A stretch of DNA of 64,000 nucleotides, from the NCBI RefSeq assembly GCF_008642335.1, contig NZ_CP029191.1:6696001-6760000 (forward strand). The letters are read 5' to 3'. Of this stretch, positions 35,204 through 43,197 are shown piece by piece. Position 1 is the stretch's first letter. Each line of letters starts with the position of its first letter. Source of the stretch: Streptomyces venezuelae (GTDB lineage Bacteria; Actinomycetota; Actinomycetes; Streptomycetales; Streptomycetaceae). Position numbers and translations under genes: made by a program. The notes below the pieces were generated by a model that ran no database searches, was not told where the DNA came from, and worked only from the letters and a program-made list of their open reading frames with translations.

Positions 35204-36199
35204 ATGACGGACATGGCGACCGACATCGCCGTTCTCGGCACCGGCCACTACGTGCCGGACCGCGTCGTCTCCAACGACGAGGTCGGGGCGCCGGCCGGGG
35301 TCGAGGGCGAGTGGATCGTCCGCAAGACCGCGATCCGGGAGCGGCGCTGGGCCGCGCCGGACGAGGCCACATCGGACCTGGCGGTCCACGCCGCACGGGC
35401 CGCACTGGAGTCCGCGGGCATCACCGCGGCCCAGCTGTCCGTGATCGTGGTGGCCACGTCGACGCCGGACCGGCCGCAGCCGCCGACCGCGGTGTACGTG
35501 CAGCAGAAGCTGGGCGCGCTCGGCGCGGCCTCCTTCGACGTCAACGCGGTCTGCTCGGGCAGCATGTACGCGCTGTCCGTGGTCGAGGGCATGCTCGCGC
35601 GGCGGGGCGGCCACGCCCTGGTGATCGGCGCGGACGTGTACTCGCGGATCCTGAACCCCGCCGACCGCAAGACGGTCGTTCTGTTCGGCGACGGCGCGGG
35701 GGCCATGGTCCTCGGCGCCGGAACCGGCGGCACCGGGGCCCGGGTGCGGCACGTCGCGCTGCACACCTTCGGCGAGCTCGCGGACCTCATCCGGGTGCCC
35801 GCCGGAGGCAGCAGGCAACCCCCCGACCAGGCCGTCCTGGACGCGGGACTCCAGTACTTCGCGATGGACGGACGCGAGGTGCGCCGCTTCGTGCTGGAGC
35901 AGCTGCCGCAGCTCACCAAGCAGTTCCTGCACGAGGCGGGTGTGGTGCCCGATGACATCGCGCACTTCGTGCCGCACCAGGCCAACGGCGTCATGCTCGA
36001 CACGGTGATCGGGGACCTGTCCCTGTCCCGCGCCACCACGCACCTGACGCTGGAGCAGTACGGCAACACCGGCGCGGCCTCCATCCCGATCACGCTGGAC
36101 ACGGCGGCCCGCGAGGGCGCCTTCAGCCGCGGCGACCTGATCCTGATGGCGGGCTTCGGCGGCGGCATGGCCGCGGGACTCGCCCTTCTCGAATGGTGA
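35204..36199 (+). CDS. NphT7-like acetoacetyl-CoA synthase (KAS III family)
   Basis: 331 residues. NphT7 makes acetoacetyl-CoA irreversibly from malonyl-CoA and acetyl-CoA, replacing thiolase. The catalytic triad is visible: Cys117 (DVNAVCSGS), His in FVPHQANGVM and Asn in YGNTGAAS. Long stretches such as RILNPADRKTVVLFGDGAGA and LIRVPAGGSRQP match NphT7 as I remember it. Last gene of the mevalonate operon, followed by a strong hairpin. A FabH-like role in fatty acid synthesis is less likely in this context. Confidence 0.9.
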   Translation: MTDMATDIAVLGTGHYVPDRVVSNDEVGAPAGVEGEWIVRKTAIRERRWAAPDEATSDLAVHAARAALESAGITAAQLSVIVVATSTPDRPQPPTAVYVQQKLGALGAASFDVNAVCSGSMYALSVVEGMLARRGGHALVIGADVYSRILNPADRKTVVLFGDGAGAMVLGAGTGGTGARVRHVALHTFGELADLIRVPAGGSRQPPDQAVLDAGLQYFAMDGREVRRFVLEQLPQLTKQFLHEAGVVPDDIAHFVPHQANGVMLDTVIGDLSLSRATTHLTLEQYGNTGAASIPITLDTAAREGAFSRGDLILMAGFGGGMAAGLALLEW

Positions 36200-36245
36200 A
36201 GGGCCCCGGCGCCTGAAGGCCGCCCCGGCGGTCACCCCCGAAACG

Positions 36246-36285
36246 GGCCGGGGAGCTCCACTTCCCCCAAGCGAGCTCCCCGGCC
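36246..36285 (+). terminator. Terminator at the end of the mevalonate operon
   Basis: A perfect 13-bp stem (GGCCGGGGAGCTC at 36246-36258, GAGCTCCCCGGCC at 36273-36285) with a 14-base loop and no T-tract, 46 bases after the NphT7-like stop. Confidence 0.7.
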
Positions 36286-36331
36286 TGGCAGTACCCCGAA
36301 CCTTTCGTCACCGCGCCGCAGGAGGCACCGC

Positions 36332-37600
36332 GTGATCACGGAGAAGGAGCCCGGCACCGGCCTGGCCGCCCGCGTACCGGGATCCAAGAGTCTGACCAAC
36401 CGGCTGCTGCTCCTCGCCGCCGCGGCCGACGGCACGAGCACCGTCCGCGCGCCGCTCGTCAGCGAGGACACGGTCGCCTTCCGCGAGGCGCTCGACGTGT
36501 GCGGCATCCCGGTGCAGGCGGGCCCCGCGGACACGTTCTGGACCGTGACCGGCACCGGACGCGGCCCCACCGGCTCCGCACGCCCCTGGTGCGCCGACGC
36601 GGGGACCGCGGCCCGCTTCCTGCCGCCCTTCGCCGCCACCGGACACGGCACCTTCCTCTTCGACGGCTCGTCGCAACTGCGCGCCCGCCCGCAGCGCCCC
36701 CTCATCGAAGCGCTCCGCGCCCTGGGCGCCGACCTCGAACCGGGCCCCGGCAACGGACTCCCGCTGCTGATCCGCGCCCACGGCATCGAGGGCGGCGACC
36801 TCTCCGTGGACTCCTCCCTGAGCAGCCAGTACCTCAGCGGTCTCCTGATGGCGGCCCCCCTCATGCGCCGCGGCCTGCGGATCCGCACCGGAGCCCTGGT
36901 CAGCCGCCCCTACATCGACATGACCCTCGCCCTGATGCGCCGCTTCGGGGCGCGCGTCGACGAGAGCGCCGACGGCACCATCGCCGTCGCACCGGGGCCC
37001 TACGCGGCCACCGACATCGTGGTCGAACCCGACGCGTCCTCCGCCTCGTACGTCTTCGCGGCGGCCGCCGTCACCGGACGCACCGTCACCGTGCCCGGCC
37101 TCGGCACCGACAGCCTCCAGGGCGACCTGCGCTTCGTCGACGTGCTCCGGCGGACCGGCGCCGACGTCCGCGTGGGCCCGACCGCCACCACCGTGACCGG
37201 CAACGGCCCGCTCCGGGGCGGCTTCACCGTCGACATGGGCGAGATCTCCGACACCTTCATGACCCTCGCGGCCATCGCGCCGCTCGCCGACGCGCCCATC
37301 ACCATCACCGGCGTCGCCCACGCGCGGCTCAAGGAGTCCGACCGCGTCACCGCCATGGCGGAGAACCTGCGCGCCTGCGGCATCGAGACCGCCGAGGGAC
37401 CTGACCGGCTCACCATCCACCCCGGGACGCCGCGCCCCGCCCGCATCGCCTGTCACCGCGACCACCGGATCGCCATGTCGTTCTCGGTCCTCGGGCTCGC
37501 CGTGCCGGACACGATCTCGCTGGACGACCCGGACTGCGTGGCGAAGACGTTCCCCGAGTTCCACGACGAGATGCGCCGCCTGTTCCAGGACCGGCTCTGA
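36332..37600 (+). CDS. aroA: 3-phosphoshikimate 1-carboxyvinyltransferase (EPSP synthase), cluster copy
   Basis: 422 residues. It joins PEP to shikimate 3-phosphate, the step before chorismate synthase. Motifs: [82 protein letters not shown] and [17 protein letters not shown] start with AGGAGG eight bases upstream. Placed between a mevalonate operon and phz genes, it probably boosts chorismate for phenazine assembly rather than being the only housekeeping copy. Confidence 0.92.
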   Translation: MITEKEPGTGLAARVPGSKSLTNRLLLLAAAADGTSTVRAPLVSEDTVAFREALDVCGIPVQAGPADTFWTVTGTGRGPTGSARPWCADAGTAARFLPPFAATGHGTFLFDGSSQLRARPQRPLIEALRALGADLEPGPGNGLPLLIRAHGIEGGDLSVDSSLSSQYLSGLLMAAPLMRRGLRIRTGALVSRPYIDMTLALMRRFGARVDESADGTIAVAPGPYAATDIVVEPDASSASYVFAAAAVTGRTVTVPGLGTDSLQGDLRFVDVLRRTGADVRVGPTATTVTGNGPLRGGFTVDMGEISDTFMTLAAIAPLADAPITITGVAHARLKESDRVTAMAENLRACGIETAEGPDRLTIHPGTPRPARIACHRDHRIAMSFSVLGLAVPDTISLDDPDCVAKTFPEFHDEMRRLFQDRL

Positions 37601-37628
37601 GTACCGACAGCACCACGGAGGAGCACCG

Positions 37629-38813
37629 TTGAGCAGGTTGCGTTGGCTGACCGCGGGGGAGTCGCACGGACCCGCGCTTGTCGCGACGTTGGAGGGTCTT
37701 CCCGCCGGCGTTCCGGTGACGACGGAGATGGTGGCGGATCATCTGGCGCGGCGGCGGCTGGGGTATGGCCGGGGTGCGCGGATGAAGTTCGAGCGTGACG
37801 AGGTCACGTTTTTGGGCGGGGTCCGGCATGGGCTGAGCATGGGCTCGCCGATCGCGGTGATGGTGGGCAACACGGAGTGGCCCAAGTGGGAGCAGGTGAT
37901 GTCGGCCGATCCGGTGGACCCGGAGGTACTGGCCGACCTCGCCCGCAATGCCCCGCTGACGCGGCCGCGTCCGGGCCACGCCGATCTGGCGGGGATGCAG
38001 AAGTACGGGTTCGACGAGGCGCGTCCGGTGCTTGAGCGGGCGTCGGCGCGGGAGACCGCGGCGCGGGTGGCGCTGGGTGCGGTGGCGCGGTCGTTCCTGA
38101 AGGAGACGGCGGGCATCGAGATCGTCTCGCATGTGACGGAGCTGGCGGCGGCCAAGGCCCCGTACGGGGTGTACCCGACGCCTGCGGATGTGGAGAGGCT
38201 GGACGCGGATCCGGTGCGCTGTCTGGATGCGGATGCGTCGAAGGCGATGGTCGCGGAGATCGACCAGGCGCACAAGGACGGCGACACCCTGGGCGGTGTC
38301 GTGGAGGTCCTGGCGTATGGGGTGCCGGTGGGGCTGGGTTCGCATGTGCACTGGGACCGGCGTCTGGACGCGCGTCTGGCGGCGGCGCTGATGGGCATTC
38401 AGGCGATCAAGGGTGTGGAGGTCGGCGACGGCTTCGACCTGGCGCGGGTGCCGGGGTCGAAGGCGCACGACGAGATCGTGACCACCGAGGACGGCATCCG
38501 GCGTACCTCGGGTCGCTCGGGTGGTACGGAGGGTGGTCTGACCACGGGTGAGTTGTTGCGGGTGCGGGCGGCGATGAAGCCGATCGCGACCGTGCCGCGG
38601 GCGTTGGCGACGATCGATGTGGCGACGGGTGAGGCGGCCAAGGCGCATCACCAGCGCTCGGACGTGTGTGCGGTGCCGGCGGCCGGGATCGTCGCGGAGG
38701 CGATGGTCGCGCTGGTCCTTGCTGATGCGGTGGCGGAGAAGTTCGGCGGGGACAGCGTTCCCGAGACGCGCCGCAACGTGCGGTCCTACGTCGAGACCCT
38801 GCGCTTCCGCTGA
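37629..38813 (+). CDS. aroC: Chorismate synthase, cluster copy
   Basis: 394 residues, full length. FMN-dependent anti-elimination of phosphate from EPSP to chorismate. Motifs: [82 protein letters not shown] and [17 protein letters not shown] start with GGAGGAG just upstream. It uses noticeably more G/T-ended codons than aroA next to it, and the protein looks almost identical to housekeeping Streptomyces AroC as I recall it, which suggests a recent duplicate. Confidence 0.93.
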   Translation: MSRLRWLTAGESHGPALVATLEGLPAGVPVTTEMVADHLARRRLGYGRGARMKFERDEVTFLGGVRHGLSMGSPIAVMVGNTEWPKWEQVMSADPVDPEVLADLARNAPLTRPRPGHADLAGMQKYGFDEARPVLERASARETAARVALGAVARSFLKETAGIEIVSHVTELAAAKAPYGVYPTPADVERLDADPVRCLDADASKAMVAEIDQAHKDGDTLGGVVEVLAYGVPVGLGSHVHWDRRLDARLAAALMGIQAIKGVEVGDGFDLARVPGSKAHDEIVTTEDGIRRTSGRSGGTEGGLTTGELLRVRAAMKPIATVPRALATIDVATGEAAKAHHQRSDVCAVPAAGIVAEAMVALVLADAVAEKFGGDSVPETRRNVRSYVETLRFR

Positions 38814-38820
38814 TACGAAG

Positions 38821-38849
38821 GGAGGCGACCTCCTCAAGAGGCCGCCTCC
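38821..38849. terminator. Terminator after aroC
   Basis: GGAGGCGACCTC (38821-38832) pairs with GAGGCCGCCTCC (38838-38849) with one mismatch and a 5-base loop, eight bases after the aroC stop. The next gene is convergent. Confidence 0.65.
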
Positions 38850-38946
38850 ACCAGTGCTCCGTCGCGCTCTACCCTGCTCTCTCCCGCTGAGCAGGCCGTG
38901 CGTCCCGCGAAGCCGTTCCTACGTCAATACCCGCGCCGGACAGCCG

Positions 38947-39579
38947 TCACGCGGCCTCCTCGCGCTGCCGGTCCATGAGGTGCCGCAGGACGAGCCACTC
39001 CCGTACTTCCCACGCATGTCCCGCGGAACAACGGATGCTGCCGTTCCCGACCGTCGCGCCGGAACCGTGGGGTGAGGCGTCGATCGTGCCCGTGCACCGG
39101 TCCACCACGCACCGCCGGGTGAGCGGAGTCCGGTCGCCCGGGTCGGGGTCGATGACACGCAGCAGTTCGGTCCGCAGGCCCTGGATCTCGGCGGCGAAAT
39201 CCTCGGCCGGCGGCTGGGCGGTGAGCCACTCCAGGTGGTGCAGGAGAAAACCCGTCAGGTGCGGTACGGAACGGCCCGGGACCGTGCCCCCGAGTTCATC
39301 CGCCGCGTAAATCGCCCACGATTCCAGAATGGCGACGATATTGCTCCGGGTGTCGAGCACGGAAACGTTCAGACGGTCCCGTCTGCGGCTCCCGGACACC
39401 TTGGTGGGGTTGCGCCGCCGGGACGTGGCCATGACGTGATGGAGGCCTTCTTGATGGAGGCCGGGAAGCGAACGCAGATCGCGCTCCAGCTTTCCGACAC
39501 AGGCGTCGCAGAGCAATGAGCCGGTGGTGGTGTCACGTATCTCCGCTCTGTGGTTTCCCGAGCATGAGTGAATCTCCAT
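38947..39579 (-). CDS. Cys/His-rich OvmZ-like protein
   Basis: 210 residues. An N-terminal putative zinc site has Cys/His pairs (HSCSGNH, then LLCDACVGKLERDLRSLPGL). The central helical region (~70-150) includes SNIVAILESWAIYAADELGG and HHLEWLTAQPPAEDF. A second Cys/His cluster lies near the C-terminus (RRCVVDRCTGTI, IRCSAGHAWEVREW). The layout resembles the OvmZ family of actinomycete proteins of unknown role. It lies 48 bases downstream of the tail-sheath gene on the same strand, so it may be the last gene of the leftward phz operon. Confidence 0.6.
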   Translation of the reverse strand: MEIHSCSGNHRAEIRDTTTGSLLCDACVGKLERDLRSLPGLHQEGLHHVMATSRRRNPTKVSGSRRRDRLNVSVLDTRSNIVAILESWAIYAADELGGTVPGRSVPHLTGFLLHHLEWLTAQPPAEDFAAEIQGLRTELLRVIDPDPGDRTPLTRRCVVDRCTGTIDASPHGSGATVGNGSIRCSAGHAWEVREWLVLRHLMDRQREEAA

Positions 39580-39627
39580 GGGTTGTGTCTCCTTGTTGTG
39601 GCTGGACGGCCCGTGGGACCGCCCCGG

Positions 39628-40848
39628 TCAAGTGGTTCTGTTGTGTGTGTCGTGCTGGATCCGGAACGTGACGAACTCGGCGGGCCGCAGGGCGGCGAGG
39701 CCGACGTCGAGGTTCACCCGGCCGTTCGCCACGTCCTCGGGGGTGTTGTTGGTGTCGTCGCAGACGACCTCGAAGGCCTCGGCGGCGGACGCGCCGGGCA
39801 GCGCGCCCTGCCGCCACAGGCCCTTGAGGAACGTCGTGGTGGACTGACGTATGAGAGCCCGCAGTTGGGCCGAGTTGGTGTCGAACGCGGCCCAACGGGT
39901 GCCCTGTTCGAGCGAGGCGCGGGTGTAGTTCACCAGACGGCGCACGCCGAGGTCCGCCCAGTCGGCGTCGGTGGACAGCGTCCGCGCGCTCAGCACCCGG
40001 ACGCCGCGCCCCTGGACGAACCGCAGGCAGTTCACCCCGTGGCCGGTCAGCGACTCCCGTTCGTGCTCGGACAGTTCGCGTTCCTGCTTGATCACGCCCA
40101 CCAGCGCGCCCACCGGCGTCGTATGGACGCCCTGCTCCGTGTCGCCGCGGCAGCACATCCCCGACACATGACCCGAGGGCGGGACCAGACGTTCGTGTCC
40201 GCCGACCTCCGTCACCGTGATCCACGGATAGTGCACGGCGACGAACCGGGCGTCCGGCTCCGCGAGCCCGAACGGCCTGTGGCGCACATCGGCGGGGTCG
40301 AGGCCCTGGCGGGTGTGCAGCAGGGCGACCCGGTGTCCCACGCGGCCGCAGTGCCCGGCGATCTCCCGCGCGACGCGGTCCGCGTCCTCCGCCACCCGCC
40401 ACAGGTCCGGAGCCACCACGAGGCTGACCTCCGGCAGCCGCTCCAGCCTGGCCAGAGCCGACCGGTAGGCAGAGACCCGGTCCTGCTCGCCCTCATCGCC
40501 GCCCGTCGCGGCTTCCCCCGTCCCCAGGACCCATGCCCCGCCACCGCCGTTGCGGAAGTGGCCGAGCACGGCGTCGTGGATGTGGGACGGCGGCTCCCCC
40601 TCGTTCCTGCGCGGCGAGAACGCCTCGAGGAACTCCAGCGGATGCCGTACGAAGGCGGGCTTGGCCGGCAGGCCGGGGGCGTCCCCGATGAAGGCCGCCA
40701 CCGAGGTGTGCACGCCGTGGATGAAAGGCGCGCCGTGGCCCGCTCCGCGTGCGACGTCCGCCTCGTCCGCCTCCCGGAGCCGGACACCCGGGCCGAGGGG
40801 GCCGGTGGTGGTTGCTGTGCGCGGTTGATTCGGCTGCTGTTGTGGCAT
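39628..40848 (-). CDS. Contractile phage tail-sheath family protein (stand-alone)
   Basis: 406 residues with family pattern along its full length: PFIHGVHTSVAAFIGDAPG near the N-terminus, LEFLEAFSP, AVLGHFRNGGGGAWVLG, VSLVVAPDLW, VHYPWITV, VPPSGHVSGMCCRGDTEQGV, the C-terminal sheath core VLSARTLSTDADWADLGVRR, LWRQGALPGASAAEAFEVVC and LRPAEFVTFRI. Sheath proteins form the contracting cylinder of phage tails and extracellular injection systems. No tube, baseplate, spike, AAA ATPase or second sheath gene is present. GAGGAG precedes the ATG at 40848. It sits 83 bases after the methyltransferase gene, same strand, as if part of the phz operon. Confidence 0.85.
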   Translation of the reverse strand: MPQQQPNQPRTATTTGPLGPGVRLREADEADVARGAGHGAPFIHGVHTSVAAFIGDAPGLPAKPAFVRHPLEFLEAFSPRRNEGEPPSHIHDAVLGHFRNGGGGAWVLGTGEAATGGDEGEQDRVSAYRSALARLERLPEVSLVVAPDLWRVAEDADRVAREIAGHCGRVGHRVALLHTRQGLDPADVRHRPFGLAEPDARFVAVHYPWITVTEVGGHERLVPPSGHVSGMCCRGDTEQGVHTTPVGALVGVIKQERELSEHERESLTGHGVNCLRFVQGRGVRVLSARTLSTDADWADLGVRRLVNYTRASLEQGTRWAAFDTNSAQLRALIRQSTTTFLKGLWRQGALPGASAAEAFEVVCDDTNNTPEDVANGRVNLDVGLAALRPAEFVTFRIQHDTHNRTT

Positions 40849-40931
40849 GCAGACTCCTCGGACACGACGTGAGGGAGATCCGCGGCCGGGTGGCGCGGAC
40901 CGGAGAGGCCGGCCTTGGGCCCGCCGGGAGT

Positions 40932-41957
40932 TCAGCCTGCCGGAGTGAGCACCAGGGCGGAGGTTTCCATGGGCAGTTGGACAGACCGCTCGATGGACAG
41001 GCCGGTGCGGGCCGCCAGCTCGCGGTACTCGCCGATGGAACGCTGATGACCGCCGTTGACGACCATCAGGTGGAGGTCCCACAGCGGGGCCAGCAGACCG
41101 GCCTTGCCCTCCTGGACGACCATCTCGATGATCAGGAGGCGGGAGTGCGGGGCCATGGCCTCGCGTACGGAACGCAGGAGGCGTACGCAGTCCTCCTCCT
41201 GCCAGTCGCCGAGGACCCGGGACAGGAGATACGTGTCGGCCTCGCGCGGGACCGGCGTGGTGAACATGTCCCCGGCGACCAGGTCGGCGCGGTCGGCGCC
41301 CACGGTCTGTTCCAGGTGCGCGCGGGCGATGGGCATGGTGTGTTCGAGGTCGATCAGGGTCCCGCGGGCGTCGGGCGCGGCGCCGAGTACGGTGGCGAGC
41401 AGTTGGCCGCTGCCGCCCCCGATGTCGACGATGTGCCGGTCGGCGCCGAAGTCGATGTGCTCGGGGACCGCGTCGAAGGCGAAGTTCTTGGCCTGGGCCT
41501 TCATGGCCCGCTGGAAGCGCTCCGCGGCATCGGGGTCCTCGCCCAGATAGCCGACGAGGGACCGGCCGTACGCCTTCTCGAAACCGGTCCTGCCGGTACG
41601 GAACGTCTCGATCGAGTCGCCCCAGGCCCGGTAGAACTCCTCGCCGTAGAGCAGGGAGACGTCGCGCAGCGAGCCCGGCCTGTCCCGGAGCATGTCGCCT
41701 ATCTCGGTGTTGCGGTAGCCGTCGCTCTCGTCGCCGTCCACGACGCCGAGACGCAGCAGCAGGCGCAGCAGGCGCCGGACGGCGTCCTCGTCCGCGCCCG
41801 CGGCCTTGGCGAGTTCGGCGGGTCCTGTGTGTCCGGCCTCGATCAGATCGGGCAGGCCGAGCTTGGCCGCCGCGTAGACGGCCTGGGTGTGCCAGGCGGC
41901 GGTGATGAGGTCGATGGTGGCGCGGGCTGCCGGTCGGGGGGTGCTTTCCGGGCTCAT
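40932..41957 (-). CDS. SAM-dependent methyltransferase (O/N-methyltransferase, PhzM-like)
   Basis: 341 residues with the plant-OMT-like layout: an N-terminal winged-helix dimerisation domain (~10-100, AAKLGLPDLIEAGHTGPAELAK) and a C-terminal Rossmann domain with the SAM loop VDIGGGSGQLLATVLG, then LIDLEHTMPIAR, LVAGDMFTTPVPREADTYLL, SRVLGDWQEEDCVRLLR. Length and type match phenazine methyltransferases such as PhzM. It probably methylates a phenazine N or O, as expected for an endophenazine B-like product. Lies 47 bases after phzB on the same strand. Confidence 0.85.
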   Translation of the reverse strand: MSPESTPRPAARATIDLITAAWHTQAVYAAAKLGLPDLIEAGHTGPAELAKAAGADEDAVRRLLRLLLRLGVVDGDESDGYRNTEIGDMLRDRPGSLRDVSLLYGEEFYRAWGDSIETFRTGRTGFEKAYGRSLVGYLGEDPDAAERFQRAMKAQAKNFAFDAVPEHIDFGADRHIVDIGGGSGQLLATVLGAAPDARGTLIDLEHTMPIARAHLEQTVGADRADLVAGDMFTTPVPREADTYLLSRVLGDWQEEDCVRLLRSVREAMAPHSRLLIIEMVVQEGKAGLLAPLWDLHLMVVNGGHQRSIGEYRELAARTGLSIERSVQLPMETSALVLTPAG

Positions 41958-42004
41958 GACCTGTCTTTCCTCGTACGGGTATGGGGGGGTTGGCGCTGCT
42001 GGGT

Positions 42005-42508
42005 TCAGGAGGGGATCCAGTCGCGTTTGATGTGCGGGGTGTCGATGTTCAGGGCGCGCATGTGCTCGATGGGGTTGGTGTATTCGCGGCTGGCGGCGAT
42101 GAGTCCGTCGTCCAGGGTGAAGCCGTGGATGAAGTGGTTGCGGTAGCGGCCCTCGGGATAGCCGGGGAAGCGGATGGTGCCCTCGCCGTCGCACTCCACC
42201 CAGATGACGGCCGGGTCCTGGGTCTCGTAGATCTGCACGTCGGACCACTCCCAGTCGGGCAGCACCTCAAGGGAGAGCTCGTTGTGCTTTTGCAGCTTGG
42301 CGCGGCCCTTGACGGTGATGGGGCGGCCGATGTCGGTGTTGAACAGGGCGGCGGTGCCGTCTTCGGTGTAGAGGGTGTAGCGGCGCAGCCGGGCCTCGCG
42401 GCCGGTCTCCATGTACTGCTCCACGGCCCGCCGGTTGCGGGCGCGCAGCTCGAGGTGGTTGGTGAACACCGGGGCGGCGGTGGCGGTTTCGGCGGGCAGG
42501 GCGCTCAT
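42005..42508 (-). CDS. phzB: Phenazine biosynthesis protein PhzB (PhzA/B)
   Basis: 167 residues, NTF2-like fold. PhzA/B promotes condensation of two aminoketone molecules into the tricyclic phenazine precursor. The catalytic His and Glu of the family (His73/Glu140 in characterised PhzA) correspond to His75 (KHNELSLEVLPDWEW) and Glu142 (SREYTNPIEHMRAL), the same two-residue offset. ATG 42508 with GGAG five bases upstream. A single PhzA/B copy is normal outside Pseudomonas. Confidence 0.92.
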   Translation of the reverse strand: MSALPAETATAAPVFTNHLELRARNRRAVEQYMETGREARLRRYTLYTEDGTAALFNTDIGRPITVKGRAKLQKHNELSLEVLPDWEWSDVQIYETQDPAVIWVECDGEGTIRFPGYPEGRYRNHFIHGFTLDDGLIAASREYTNPIEHMRALNIDTPHIKRDWIPS

Positions 42509-42546
42509 CACATCTCCGAGAACAAGGCGGGGCGGGGCGGGGTGGG

Positions 42547-43197
42547 TCAGGGCTGCAGGCGGGTGGTGTCCCAGCCGCTGTCGGTGCGGTCGTAGCGCAG
42601 CCGCTCGTGCAGCCGGTCGGTGCCATTCGCCCAGAACTCCACGGCGGCCGGCTCCAGGAGGTAGGCCACGAACGTGTCGGGGCAGGGCAGCGCGCGCGGC
42701 GGCTCGCCCAGTTCCAGGGCCCTGGCGCGGATCTCTTCGAGGTGGTCCAGGTCGCGCAGCGGCTCGCTCTGCAGCGAGACGGTGGACATGGGGTGGGTGA
42801 ACACCGCGCGCGCCGCCCACAGTTCCTCCGCCGTCGCGCGCGGGAGCTGGCGCACCGGGCCGGCCACGGTGATCTGCTGGCTGGTCTCGCGCCAGTACAG
42901 CACCCCCGACGCCCAGGGGTTGGCGGTCAGTTCCCGGCCCTTCTGGCTGCCGGCGTGGGTGATGAACACGATGCCGGTGTCGGTGACCTGGTTGACCGCC
43001 AGGATCCGCGAGGAGGTGCGCCCCGCAGTGTCGGCGGTGGCCAGGGCCAGCGCGCGCGGCTCGCGCACGCCCTGCTCGGTGGCCGTCTTCAGCCAGGCGG
43101 ACAGCAGGCCCAGCGGCTCCGCGGGCGGCGTGTGGAACTCGGGGAACTCCACCTCGAGGGAGCCCGTCAGCGTCTCGGAACGCCGTACATCAGACAT
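42547..43197 (-). CDS. phzG: Phenazine biosynthesis FMN oxidase PhzG
   Basis: 216 residues, pyridoxamine-5'-phosphate-oxidase fold. PhzG oxidises the hexahydro- or tetrahydrophenazine intermediates late in the pathway. Motifs: EPRALALATADTAGRTSSRI, VFITHAGSQKGRELTANPWA, VLYWRETSQQITVAGPV and the C-terminal VEFWANGTDRLHERLRYDR, where true PdxH has the same WxxxxxRxHDR-like pattern. The context with phzF and phzB favours PhzG over PdxH. It overlaps phzF by eight bases. Confidence 0.9.
   Translation of the reverse strand: MSDVRRSETLTGSLEVEFPEFHTPPAEPLGLLSAWLKTATEQGVREPRALALATADTAGRTSSRILAVNQVTDTGIVFITHAGSQKGRELTANPWASGVLYWRETSQQITVAGPVRQLPRATAEELWAARAVFTHPMSTVSLQSEPLRDLDHLEEIRARALELGEPPRALPCPDTFVAYLLEPAAVEFWANGTDRLHERLRYDRTDSGWDTTRLQP

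Noticed and set aside
35204..36199. Annotation as FabH of fatty acid synthesis
   Set aside because: It closes the mevalonate operon and matches NphT7-like segments; no acyl carrier protein or fab genes are nearby.
38850..38946. Possible tRNA-like remnant on the minus strand after the OvmZ-like gene
   Set aside because: Short pairings only; no acceptor stem or CCA-end pattern could be built.
39533..40402. An alternative minus-strand frame overlapping the sheath gene
   Set aside because: The sheath frame has continuous family motifs; the alternative is low-complexity.
39628..40848. Interpretation as part of a prophage
   Set aside because: No other structural, packaging, lysis or integration genes are within 20 kb on either side.
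42547..43197. Annotation of the FMN oxidase as housekeeping PdxH
   Set aside because: It overlaps phzF and precedes phzB; the genomic context favours PhzG, although the fold is shared.
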